From contig NZ_SMFO01000004.1 of the NCBI RefSeq assembly GCF_004349145.1, positions 124,001-188,000 of the forward strand: 64,000 nucleotides of DNA, given 5' to 3'. Origin of the DNA: Flavobacterium hiemivividum. Its GTDB lineage: Bacteria > Bacteroidota > Bacteroidia > Flavobacteriales > Flavobacteriaceae. Position numbers and translations under genes: made by a program. Below are positions 37,721 to 45,591 of this stretch, in pieces; the stretch's first letter is position 1; each line of letters opens with the position of its first letter. The notes beneath the pieces were generated by a model. It ran no database searches, was not told the origin of the DNA, and was given only the letters and a program-made list of their open reading frames with translations.

Positions 37721-38727
37721 AAAAACTGGCGGTTTTACTTCCTGCATATAACGCAGCCTCTTATATTAAAGAAAGTATCAATTCGGTTTTGAATCAGACT
37801 TTTGTAGATTTTGATTTGTATGTCTATGACGATTGTTCGACCGATGAAACAGCCAAAATCATAAAAAGCTACCAAGATTTACGAGTTTTTTATATTCAAA
37901 ACGGGACAAATATTGGAGTAACCAAAACACTAAATAAAGGCTTGGATTTTCTATTACCAAAATATGAATTCATTGCTCGGATGGATGCTGATGATTGGTG
38001 TTTTGCAAAACGTTTTGAGAAACAATTAGAGGTTTTAGAAAAACAACCAGAAATAATTTTATGTGGTACCCAAGGATATTGGCTGAAAGATTTAAAAATA
38101 CAGCCTAATGAAGGCTGGACCTATCCCACAGATCCAAAGTATATAAAATACTATTTGCTTTTTGGAGCTACTTTCGGACATTCTTCAGTCATTATGAGAA
38201 GCCAAACGATGATTGCAAATAATTTAAGATACGATGAAACGAAAATAAATTGTCAAGATTGGGAATTGTGGGTTCGAATGTTAAGAGTTGGGAAATTAGT
38301 TAATTTACCTGATTTCTTAATGAAGTATCGAATACTTGAAAATAGTAATCACCGTGCTACAGAAAAACAAAAAATACATTATCAAAATCGTTCTAAGATA
38401 ATTGCTAATTATTGGGGAGATTTTGGGGTTGTTTTTTCTGAAAAAGAAATTAATGATTTTTATTATTCAACTCAAAAAGTACTAGATTCGGAATTTAAGA
38501 TTAAATTGGAACAATTCATCGACGCTTTCAATTCGGTTTTTTTAATTAGTAAAAGTGAGTTGTCCAGAGAAGACCAAAAGAATTTCAGTTATTTATTAGC
38601 TCGAAAATTATTGAGTTACTGGAAACGTTCGGGAGTGAGTAGAAAAAATCTATCAATTTGGTTTTTAATGGTTCGAAAAGTTCAATTCATGAATAAAGCT
38701 TGGTTATTAAAAAGTCTAATACGATAA
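37717..38727 (+). CDS. Family 2 glycosyltransferase
   Basis: LAVLLPAYNAASYIKESI, YDDCSTDET and FIARMDADD (metal site) define the GT2 domain. NCQDWELWVRM is the catalytic-base segment. Closest in layout to the GT2 at 22267. The start is TTG, overlapping the previous stop as TTGA, so translation is likely coupled. 336 residues. Confidence 0.89.
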   Translation: MKKLAVLLPAYNAASYIKESINSVLNQTFVDFDLYVYDDCSTDETAKIIKSYQDLRVFYIQNGTNIGVTKTLNKGLDFLLPKYEFIARMDADDWCFAKRFEKQLEVLEKQPEIILCGTQGYWLKDLKIQPNEGWTYPTDPKYIKYYLLFGATFGHSSVIMRSQTMIANNLRYDETKINCQDWELWVRMLRVGKLVNLPDFLMKYRILENSNHRATEKQKIHYQNRSKIIANYWGDFGVVFSEKEINDFYYSTQKVLDSEFKIKLEQFIDAFNSVFLISKSELSREDQKNFSYLLARKLLSYWKRSGVSRKNLSIWFLMVRKVQFMNKAWLLKSLIR

Positions 38728-38733
38728 TTTAGA

Positions 38734-39618
38734 ATGCAAACATCCATTTTAATTGTTTCCAAAAATAGGAAAGAAGAGCTCTCAAAAACTTTATTGAAAA
38801 TCAAGGGATTACTTGATTTTTCTATACATGAAGTATTGGTTTTTTTGGATGGATGTACGGATGGATCAGAAGATTTAAAAAACGAATTTAGTTGGGTGAA
38901 ATGGTTTGGTTCCAATACAACTATTGGAGCGTCAGGTTCAAGAGCCATTTTGTATCCTCATGCAAAAGGAAGTTTTTTTATAGGGTTAGATGATGATGCA
39001 CATCCATTGCAAGCTGATTTTATAGCAATAGTAACTCAAATTTTTTCGGAATATCCTAAAGTTGGAGTCCTTGCATTCCAAGAGATAAAGGGAGTATTCA
39101 ATTCTAATGTTGAAGCTTTAACACATAAAAAAGAGTTGGTTGATGAGTATTTGTGCCATGAATTTGTAGGTTGCGGTTTTGCTATTCGAAAAGTAGTTTA
39201 TGAAGCTACTAGTGGATTTCCAGTTTGGATGGATATTTACGGAGAAGAATCGTGTGTTTCTATTGAAGTTTTGGCAAACGGATACGATATTCTTTATACT
39301 AACCGTATTGCAGTAAATCATAGAGTGAATAGAGAAGAACGCTTAAAAACCGGGAAAAATTATTATCGATTTGATAAACAGTTGAAAAATACTGTTTTTT
39401 ATTATTTAGTGTATTATCCTTTTCCATTGATGAAAATTGCGAAATTGCTGTGGCATAATTTTAAAAAATATGCTTGCAGCGATAGGCGGTATTTTCACAT
39501 CTATTTTCAATCCCTTTTTTCAGCAGTTACCACTTTACCAAAAATACTTAGCCATAGAAAACCAATTGATAGTCAAATTTTAAAAAGAATATGTCAATTA
39601 CCACCACCTAGATATTAA
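38734..39618 (+). CDS. Family 2 glycosyltransferase
   Basis: TSILIVSKNRKEEL at the start, FLDGCTDGSEDL, TIGASGSRAIL and GLDDDAHPL identify a GT-A enzyme of the type with a GLDDDA metal site, unlike the neighbours. YGEESCVSIEVL is the probable catalytic-base region. 294 residues. Last gene of the tight run that began at 21457. A 144-bp gap with a possible promoter follows. Confidence 0.87.
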   Translation: MQTSILIVSKNRKEELSKTLLKIKGLLDFSIHEVLVFLDGCTDGSEDLKNEFSWVKWFGSNTTIGASGSRAILYPHAKGSFFIGLDDDAHPLQADFIAIVTQIFSEYPKVGVLAFQEIKGVFNSNVEALTHKKELVDEYLCHEFVGCGFAIRKVVYEATSGFPVWMDIYGEESCVSIEVLANGYDILYTNRIAVNHRVNREERLKTGKNYYRFDKQLKNTVFYYLVYYPFPLMKIAKLLWHNFKKYACSDRRYFHIYFQSLFSAVTTLPKILSHRKPIDSQILKRICQLPPPRY

Positions 39619-39732
39619 TTTGCTAGAATAATATGAGTGGGTAGTCTGGGCTTGTCACAGAATATGGAAATTAGATCCTAAGTTTTAATTTAAAACGATT
39701 ACTCAAAAAGAGTCATAATAAACTCAAATCAG

Positions 39733-39740
39733 TATATTTG
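39733..39740 (+). promoter_or_regulatory. Possible -7 element (TATATTTG) upstream of neuA
   Basis: TAnnTTTG match 23 bp upstream of the neuA-like ATG, in the first sizeable gap after a dense operon, where a new promoter is plausible. No -33 TTG at standard spacing was found. Confidence 0.4.
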
Positions 39741-39762
39741 ATTGGGCGATAAAAAATAAAAA

Positions 39763-40917
39763 ATGAAAATAGCAGTTTTACCACTTCGAAAAGGTTCCAA
39801 AGGAATTCCTGGGAAAAATAAAAAGAAAATGTTAGGGAGACCTTTATTTAGTTGGACTATTGGTGCTGCAATATTTTCTAATTTGGATGCTATTTATGTC
39901 TATACTGATGATGAGGAAATTATTACTTATATTGAAAAAGAATATGGTTGGTGTGCCAAAGTAAAGGCGGTTCCTCGTGAAGCAAGTACAGCCATAGATA
40001 CTTCAAGTACTGAGGAAGCCATGTTGGCTTTTACTTCTCAGTTAAAAGAAAATTATTCGGTTTTGTGTTTGTTACAAGCAACTTCTCCCATGACAACTTC
40101 GGAAGATATTAATGCAGTATTAGAAAAAATAGATTATCAATATGATTCGGCACTTACAGTAGTTAAAACACACCGTTTTACTTGGAATGCCGATGGAACA
40201 CCTCAAAACTATGATCCATTCAATAGACCTAGACGTCAAGATTTTGAAGGTCTTTTGGTCGAAAATGGGGCTGTTTATGCGACTACAAAAACAGCATTTT
40301 TACAATCTAAAAATCGTGTAAGTGGTATAGTTGGTCTTGTTGAAATGGATGAAGCTAGTTATACTGAAATAGATAGTTTGACCGATTGGGATATTGTGGA
40401 ACAATTGTTAGCTAGCCGTTTTCAAAAAGCAAAAGTTCAAAGTAAAATACAATATTTGGTGCTAGATGTCGATGGCGTGTTTACGGATGGGTCTGTGTTT
40501 TTTGGTGCTGAGGGTGAAATGATGAAACGTTTTGATATGCGTGACGGAATGGGATTAGAAATTCTTAGACAAAACAATGTTGAGATTGTGGTGATGACTT
40601 CGGAGAATTCTGTTTTAGTTGGGCAAAGAATGAAGAAATTACAAATAGAGTCCGTTTTTTTAGGGGTCAAAGACAAATATGCATTTCTAACCCAATTTCT
40701 TGAAGTCAGAAAAGCTAGTTTTGCGGATGTAGCCTACGTTGGCGACGATGTTAATGATTTGGCGAATATTTGCAGTGTAGGCTGGTCTTTTTGTCCTGCC
40801 GACGGAACGGAGGTTGTAAAACGCCATGCAGATTATGTGTTGACTCAAAATTCAGCTGCTGGAGCGATTAGAGAAGCTTGTGAAATTATAATGAAGTATA
40901 ATAAACGATATGAATAA
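39763..40917 (+). CDS. neuA: Acylneuraminate cytidylyltransferase fused to a KdsC-like HAD phosphatase
   Basis: Residues 1 to about 225 are a CMP-nonulosonate synthetase: LPLRKGSKGIPGKNKK (CTP-binding), LLQATSPM, NGAVYAT and EIDSLTDWD. Residues from about 230 to 384 are a C0-type HAD phosphatase like KDO-8-phosphate phosphatase: LDVDGVFTDG (Asp235, Asp237), MTSEN, and GDDVND (328-332). One protein could thus dephosphorylate a nonulosonate-9-phosphate and activate the free sugar with CTP. In Bacteroides the equivalent KDN enzymes are known as separate proteins. The substrate (KDN, sialic, legionaminic or other) is not decided by sequence. Confidence 0.92.
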   Translation: MKIAVLPLRKGSKGIPGKNKKKMLGRPLFSWTIGAAIFSNLDAIYVYTDDEEIITYIEKEYGWCAKVKAVPREASTAIDTSSTEEAMLAFTSQLKENYSVLCLLQATSPMTTSEDINAVLEKIDYQYDSALTVVKTHRFTWNADGTPQNYDPFNRPRRQDFEGLLVENGAVYATTKTAFLQSKNRVSGIVGLVEMDEASYTEIDSLTDWDIVEQLLASRFQKAKVQSKIQYLVLDVDGVFTDGSVFFGAEGEMMKRFDMRDGMGLEILRQNNVEIVVMTSENSVLVGQRMKKLQIESVFLGVKDKYAFLTQFLEVRKASFADVAYVGDDVNDLANICSVGWSFCPADGTEVVKRHADYVLTQNSAAGAIREACEIIMKYNKRYE

Positions 40918-40975
40918 GTTTTGTCAAGCTGAATTATTGGGTAATTTTAATTATAATAGTTTGAACCATCGTATT

Positions 40976-41003
40976 CCCCTCTTGAGAGGGGTTAGGGGTG
41001 TGT
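40976..41003 (+). repeat. Left inverted repeat of the DUF559 cassette
   Basis: CCCCTCTTGAGAGGGG followed by TTAGGGGTGTGT. Its reverse complement matches 41438-41465 at 27 of 28 positions. The first 16 bases are a palindrome on their own. Together the two copies bracket the DUF559 gene exactly. Confidence 0.85.
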
Positions 41004-41063
41004 AAATATTGTGTTGATTAACTACTACCATTGAATTTTACTGTATGTTCAAAATAAGTTATC

Positions 41064-41471
41064 ATGGCAAAACGAAAATTTATCCCTTATAATCCTAAAC
41101 TCAAGGAATATGCTCGAGAACTTAGAAATAATTCTACTCAAGCAGAAATATTTCTTTGGATAAAGTTAAAAGGGAAACAAATGTATGGTTACGATTTTCA
41201 CAGACAAAAACCAATTGATAATTATATTTTAGATTTTTTTTGTCAAGAGTTAATGTTGGCTATAGAAGTGGATGGATATTCACATCAATTTTTGGAAATT
41301 TACAATAAGGATACTATAAAAGAAAAACGAATGAATGAACTTGGTGTATCAGTTTTAAGATTTACTGATGATCAAGTTTCGAAAGATATGCAAAATGTTA
41401 TTAAGACAATTGAGTTTTTTATAGAAGAATTTGAAAAACACACCCCCAACCCCTCTCAAGAGGGGAGCTAG
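41064..41471 (+). CDS. DUF559 endonuclease-like protein
   Basis: A 135-residue protein of the DUF559 (Vsr/PD-(D/E)XK-like) family. YNPKLKEYARELRNNSTQAE, LWIKLKGKQMYGYDFHRQKPI and NYILDFFCQELMLAIEVDGYSH contain the nuclease core (key pieces FHRQKPI, DFFC, IEVDG). VLRFTDDQV follows. The last residues (HTPNPSQEGS) are encoded by the right inverted repeat, so the repeat is built into the gene end. It separates neuA from neuB and has no role in the glycan pathway. Actual activity is unknown. Confidence 0.88.
   Translation: MAKRKFIPYNPKLKEYARELRNNSTQAEIFLWIKLKGKQMYGYDFHRQKPIDNYILDFFCQELMLAIEVDGYSHQFLEIYNKDTIKEKRMNELGVSVLRFTDDQVSKDMQNVIKTIEFFIEEFEKHTPNPSQEGS
41438..41465 (-). repeat. Right inverted repeat of the DUF559 cassette
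   Basis: ACACACCCCCAA followed by CCCCTCTCAAGAGGGG, the reverse complement of 40976-41003 with one mismatch. It overlaps the last codons of the DUF559 gene. Confidence 0.85.
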
Positions 41472-41603
41472 GACTAGTAGAGTGTTCTGTTTTATATTTT
41501 AAGATAATATTTTTAAATAGAGTTGAATCACATAGATAAAGCTAAATATTAAGTGCAAAAATAAAGTGATAAATACTTTATTTGTTATACAAAACTATAG
41601 ATA

Positions 41604-42479
41604 ATGAATAAATATAAAAAACCCTATGTCATCGCCGAAATTGGATGTAACCACAAAGGGGAAATGGATATTGCCAAGGAACTAATCAAGATCGCTAAAA
41701 TATTTTGTAATGTTGATGCCGTCAAGTTTCAAAAAAGAAACAATAAAGAGTTATTAACGCAGGCACAGTATAATGCGCCTCATCCAAATGAGTCTAATGC
41801 ATATGGAGCGACTTACGGAGCACATCGAGAATATTTAGAGTTTGACGTCAATCAACACGCAGAATTGAAAAACTATTGTGAATCCATAGCGATTGTGTAT
41901 TCTACGTCTGTTTGGGATACGACCTCAGCGAAAGAAATAACTTCCTTACAGCCTGAATTTATTAAAATACCCTCGGCTTGTAATAACAATTATGAAATGT
42001 TATCGTGGTTGTGCGAGAATTACAAAGGAGAAATACATATTTCAACAGGGATGACAACCAAAAACGAAACCGATGATTTGGTGAATTTCTTTATTACAAA
42101 AGGAAGAAATCAAGATTTGGTTTTATACAATTGTACTTCAGGTTATCCTGTTCCATTCGAGGACGTTTGTTTGTTGGATATTAATTTGCTGAAGGAGAAA
42201 TACGAAAGTAAAGTTAAGCATATTGGATTTTCGGGACATCACTTAGGTATTTCTGTTGACATTGCAGCCTACACTTTAGGGGCAAATATTATCGAAAGAC
42301 ACTACACTATAGATCGTACTTGGAAAGGAACAGATCATGCGGCTTCATTAGAACCTATGGGGTTGCGTAAATTATCTCGTGATTTGAATGCTGTTCACGC
42401 CGCTTTGACTTTTAAATCCACCGATATTTTACTAATTGAACAAGTGCAAAGGGATAAATTGAAGAATCAGAAAGTGTAG
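41604..42479 (+). CDS. neuB: NeuB-family nonulosonate synthase lacking the SAF domain
   Basis: Condenses phosphoenolpyruvate with a six-carbon aldose (or its 6-phosphate) to a nine-carbon nonulosonate. EIGCNHKG (12-19), VKFQK (Lys41), KIPSACN, STGMTT, NCTSGYP, GFSGHHLG and RTWKGTDHAAS (242-248) are the TIM-barrel active-site motifs. The protein ends at residue 291, about 43 residues after the last motif. The C-terminal antifreeze-like (SAF) domain of standard NeuB (~340-350 residues) is therefore absent, with no frameshifted remnant noticed. Paired with the NeuA-HAD fusion across the DUF559 insert. Confidence 0.9.
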   Translation: MNKYKKPYVIAEIGCNHKGEMDIAKELIKIAKIFCNVDAVKFQKRNNKELLTQAQYNAPHPNESNAYGATYGAHREYLEFDVNQHAELKNYCESIAIVYSTSVWDTTSAKEITSLQPEFIKIPSACNNNYEMLSWLCENYKGEIHISTGMTTKNETDDLVNFFITKGRNQDLVLYNCTSGYPVPFEDVCLLDINLLKEKYESKVKHIGFSGHHLGISVDIAAYTLGANIIERHYTIDRTWKGTDHAASLEPMGLRKLSRDLNAVHAALTFKSTDILLIEQVQRDKLKNQKV

Positions 42480-42498
42480 TATAGTGGTCAATATTTCC

Positions 42499-42552
42499 GT
42501 CATTTCGAGTGTTTTTTACGTAGCGCAGCGGAGAAAAAAAATGTATCTAGAA
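42499..42552 (-). repeat. CTCGATA-family hairpin repeat, reverse orientation
   Basis: GTCATTTCGAGTG at one end and TCTAGAA at the other, with TTTTTTACG opposed by GGAGAAAAAAA and CGCAGCG between. This is the same family as 1896-2040 and 60678-60757 read on the other strand. It lies 20 bp after the neuB stop, so it may act as an RNA 3'-end structure. Confidence 0.6.
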
Positions 42553-42687
42553 GTCTATATTCCAACTATTTACCTTTAGAATAAATCTAGATTTTAAAAG
42601 GATAAAAAGCAGTAGGTTCGCTTTTTTAAATAAAGTTATAAAAAAACTTTCCAAGAAGAATATTCTAATAAATTAAAATCGAAATTA

Positions 42688-44082
42688 ATGAATAAAAAAA
42701 TATTTGTTTTTTTTCCTGATGGTGTAGGCTTACGTAATTTCGCTTTTACTCAATTTAAGGAAATTGGAGAACAAAAAGGCTATGAAATTGTGTATTGGAA
42801 CAATACAGTTTTTTCCTTAAAAGAGGAATTGGGTTATGAGGAAGTAAAAATTGAAAATCATAAGACTCACCCATTAACTTCTATTTATTCGAGAGTTCGA
42901 AAACATATAGAGCTAAATGTTTCTGAGAAAAAATTCAATGATAATGTTTATCCAAAGTATAAGTTTCCTTTTAACTATAAAGGGCTCAAAAATAGTTTAA
43001 TGACCTTATTAACTAAGGTACTCATTGGACTGAATTCATCCGAAAAAGGGATTATTCGTATTAGAAAGCGAATCAATTCATTGGAAAGATCCACAGATAA
43101 ATACCGTTATTGCAAAGCACAATTAGAAGAACACAAACCAGATTTGGTTTTTTGTACGACACAGCGAGCAACACAATCAATTAGTGGCTTGTTAGCCGCT
43201 CAAGATTTGGGAATTCCAACTGTTGCTTTTGTGTATTCCTGGGATAATGTCCCTAAAGCAATGCAAGTAGTTGAAACGGATTATTATTGCGTGTGGAGTG
43301 ATTTAATGAAAGAAGAAGTTTTAAAGTACTATCCATTTGTTAAAGATTCTCAAGTCATTATTACAGGAACACCCCAGTTTGAATCGCATTTTGACGAGAG
43401 TTTATCTCAATCTCGGGAAGAATTTTTTGCGCAATATGATTTAGATATTAATAAAAAATACATTTGTTATTCAGGAGATGATGAAACTACCTCGCCATTG
43501 GATCAATACTATTTAGAGGATTTAGCGAAAGCCGTTAGGAGTTTAAATAGAAAAGGAGATAATCTAGGAATTATATACAGAAAATCTCCCATTGATACCA
43601 CTACTAGATATGATGCCGTTCTTGAATCCAATAAAGATATTATTGTCACTTTAGATCCTCTATGGAAACCAATGGGTGAAAAATGGAATGAGATCTTGCC
43701 TACCAAAGCTGATTTGAAAATGCTGTACAACGTATGTAAACATTCAGAGTTTGTGACTAATGTATGTTCGTCCACGGTTTTTGATTTCGTTGCACATGAT
43801 AAATCCTGTATTTATTTCAATTATGAACAACCACAATTGAAAAAAGGAATTCGGGATATAGGGCAAAATTATAATTATGTTCACTTTAGAAGTATGCCAA
43901 GTTCTAATGCAGCGGTTTTTTGTACCAATAAAAATGATTTAGAAAATCTAGTGAAACAAATTTTAGAAGGGAATTTGTCCAATGTTAGCGAGGGTAAAAA
44001 ATGGTTTGAAGTCGTTGTAGGCAAAGAACCTACCAAAGCTTCTGAGAAAATCTGGAATACTATTGATAAAATTTTAAAATAG
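42688..44082 (+). CDS. Putative GT-B glycosyltransferase next to neuB
   Basis: Not assigned to a named family. KIFVFFPDGVGLRNFAF at the start, then PDLVFCTTQRATQSISGLLAA and AFVYSWDNVPK, look like the acceptor domain of a GT-B enzyme. ITGTPQFESHF begins the second domain. TNVCSSTVFDFVAHDKS resembles the SSxxFDxxxxxKP motif of CDP-glycerol glycerophosphotransferase-like proteins. 464 residues, no membrane helix. Its place right after neuA and neuB makes it a candidate CMP-nonulosonate transferase, which is inference from position only. Confidence 0.6.
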   Translation: MNKKIFVFFPDGVGLRNFAFTQFKEIGEQKGYEIVYWNNTVFSLKEELGYEEVKIENHKTHPLTSIYSRVRKHIELNVSEKKFNDNVYPKYKFPFNYKGLKNSLMTLLTKVLIGLNSSEKGIIRIRKRINSLERSTDKYRYCKAQLEEHKPDLVFCTTQRATQSISGLLAAQDLGIPTVAFVYSWDNVPKAMQVVETDYYCVWSDLMKEEVLKYYPFVKDSQVIITGTPQFESHFDESLSQSREEFFAQYDLDINKKYICYSGDDETTSPLDQYYLEDLAKAVRSLNRKGDNLGIIYRKSPIDTTTRYDAVLESNKDIIVTLDPLWKPMGEKWNEILPTKADLKMLYNVCKHSEFVTNVCSSTVFDFVAHDKSCIYFNYEQPQLKKGIRDIGQNYNYVHFRSMPSSNAAVFCTNKNDLENLVKQILEGNLSNVSEGKKWFEVVVGKEPTKASEKIWNTIDKILK

Positions 44083-44409
44083 ATTACGTATTTCATTTTT
44101 TCATATTTTTATTTCTATAAAGTATATGGGTTTTGTGGAACTTCTAAATATGACGGGCAAGTACGCAAGAATATTTACAGCGAGAATCGTAAAAGATTTT
44201 TTCATTAAAAAATAAAGAGGAATAATTAGAATCCTTCTAAATTTAAAATGAAAAACTTTTAATGATTTGAATCAAAGGAGTAGAATTAAAAGTATATTTT
44301 TAAGCTTTTACACTTGACAGGTTTCAAAAACCTGTCAGGTTTAGATACGTAATCAATTAAATACATTTTTTAACTTTGATTCGCTTTATTTATAAATAAT
44401 TAACCAATA
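44083..44409. repeat. Gap with a GACAGGTTT/AAACCTGTC hairpin and possible promoter
   Basis: GACAGGTTT-CAA-AAACCTGTC at 44316-44336 is a perfect 9-bp stem with a 3-base loop, a repeat type common in Bacteroidetes. TAACTTTG at 44371-44378 matches the TAnnTTTG -7 consensus 32 bp before the next gene. Nothing else recognised. Confidence 0.6.
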
Positions 44410-45588
44410 ATGAAAATAGCCTTCCTAACACCTGAATATCCTCATGCTAGAACAGGAAGCTCTGGAGGAATTGGAACTAGTATTAAAAATCTTGCTATCG
44501 GACTTATGGCAGAAGGATGTTCGGTTCGTGTTTTAGTCTATGGTCAAAATGAAGAACTTATATTTGACGATAATGGTATTTGTGTTCAGCAAATAAAAAA
44601 TGTAAAATTTAAGGGGTTGTCTTGGTATTTTACTAGAAAAAAACTAGAGAAAATAATAGACCAACTTTATAAGGAACATCATATTGATATCGTAGAAGCA
44701 GCAGACTGGACAGGAATTACTTCTTTTATTAGTCCTAAAAAATGCCCCGTTGTCATTCGACTAAATGGTTCGGATACTTATTTTTGTCATTTGGATCAAC
44801 GTCCTGTAAAATGGGTTAATAAATTTCACGAACGAAGAGCACTTGAAAATGCAGATGGATTGCTATCCGTGAGCCAGTTTACTGCCGAAATGACGAATGA
44901 AGTTTTTGGATTTAAAAAAAAAATTATAATTATTCCAAACTCTATAAATATTGATTTATTTAATAACAATAGCAATGCCAATGGCAATAGCAATGTCAAT
45001 GGAAATAGTAGTGAGATGTGCAATTCTTCAATCTTATATTTCGGAAGTCTTATTCGTAAAAAAGGATTGCTGGAGTTGCCTTTGATTTTTAATGAAGTGG
45101 TTAAAAATAATCCAAATGCTAAATTATTTTTGGTAGGAAGAGATGTTCCTGATATTATATCAGGAAATCCTTCGACCTGGAAAATGATGCAGACGCTGTT
45201 TACTAAGGAGGCATTAGTCAATGTCAATTATTTAGGCAGTGTGTCCTATCAGGATATTAAGAAGCACATCCACGAAGCAACCGTCTGTGTATTTCCATCA
45301 TTTGCTGAAGCCTTACCTGTTTCCTGGATTGAGGCCATGGCAATGCAAAAAGCTATTGTGGCTTCCAATATAGGTTGGTCCACAGAAGTAATTGATGATG
45401 GAATTAATGGTTTTTTAGTGCACCCTACTCATCATATCGAATACGCAAATAGAATTGTTGAGCTACTTGAAAATACTCATTTACAAATGGAATTTGGGAC
45501 TTCTGCTAGAAAAAAAGTGATCGAAAAATTTAGCATCGAAATAGTAGCGAGACAAAGTTTATCATTTTATAAATCGTTAATAAGGTAA
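44410..45588 (+). CDS. Family 4 glycosyltransferase with Asn-rich repeat insert
   Basis: GT-B enzyme: KIAFLTPEYPHARTGSSGGIG at the N-terminus (core TPEYP...GGIG), RLNGSDTYFC, LYFGSLIRKKG opening the C-domain, and SFAEALPVSWIEAMAMQKAIVAS with the E-x7-E region. Between the domains, after IPNSINIDLF, residues 185-201 are NNNSNANGNSNVNGNSS, coded by an AATNNC-type hexanucleotide repeat (44962-45012). The insert lies at the interdomain linker, so activity is probably kept. An A10 run at 44914-44923 (Lys-Lys-Lys) precedes it. 392 residues. Confidence 0.9.
   Translation: MKIAFLTPEYPHARTGSSGGIGTSIKNLAIGLMAEGCSVRVLVYGQNEELIFDDNGICVQQIKNVKFKGLSWYFTRKKLEKIIDQLYKEHHIDIVEAADWTGITSFISPKKCPVVIRLNGSDTYFCHLDQRPVKWVNKFHERRALENADGLLSVSQFTAEMTNEVFGFKKKIIIIPNSINIDLFNNNSNANGNSNVNGNSSEMCNSSILYFGSLIRKKGLLELPLIFNEVVKNNPNAKLFLVGRDVPDIISGNPSTWKMMQTLFTKEALVNVNYLGSVSYQDIKKHIHEATVCVFPSFAEALPVSWIEAMAMQKAIVASNIGWSTEVIDDGINGFLVHPTHHIEYANRIVELLENTHLQMEFGTSARKKVIEKFSIEIVARQSLSFYKSLIR
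44962..45012 (+). repeat. In-frame hexanucleotide repeat (AAT NNC)n in a GT4 gene
   Basis: Eight consecutive AATxxx hexamers (AATAAC AATAGC AATGCC AATGGC and so on) encode alternating Asn-X. The same hexamers, out of any gene, occur at 55049-55095 and 55515-55545. Confidence 0.8.
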
Positions 45589-45591
45589 GTT

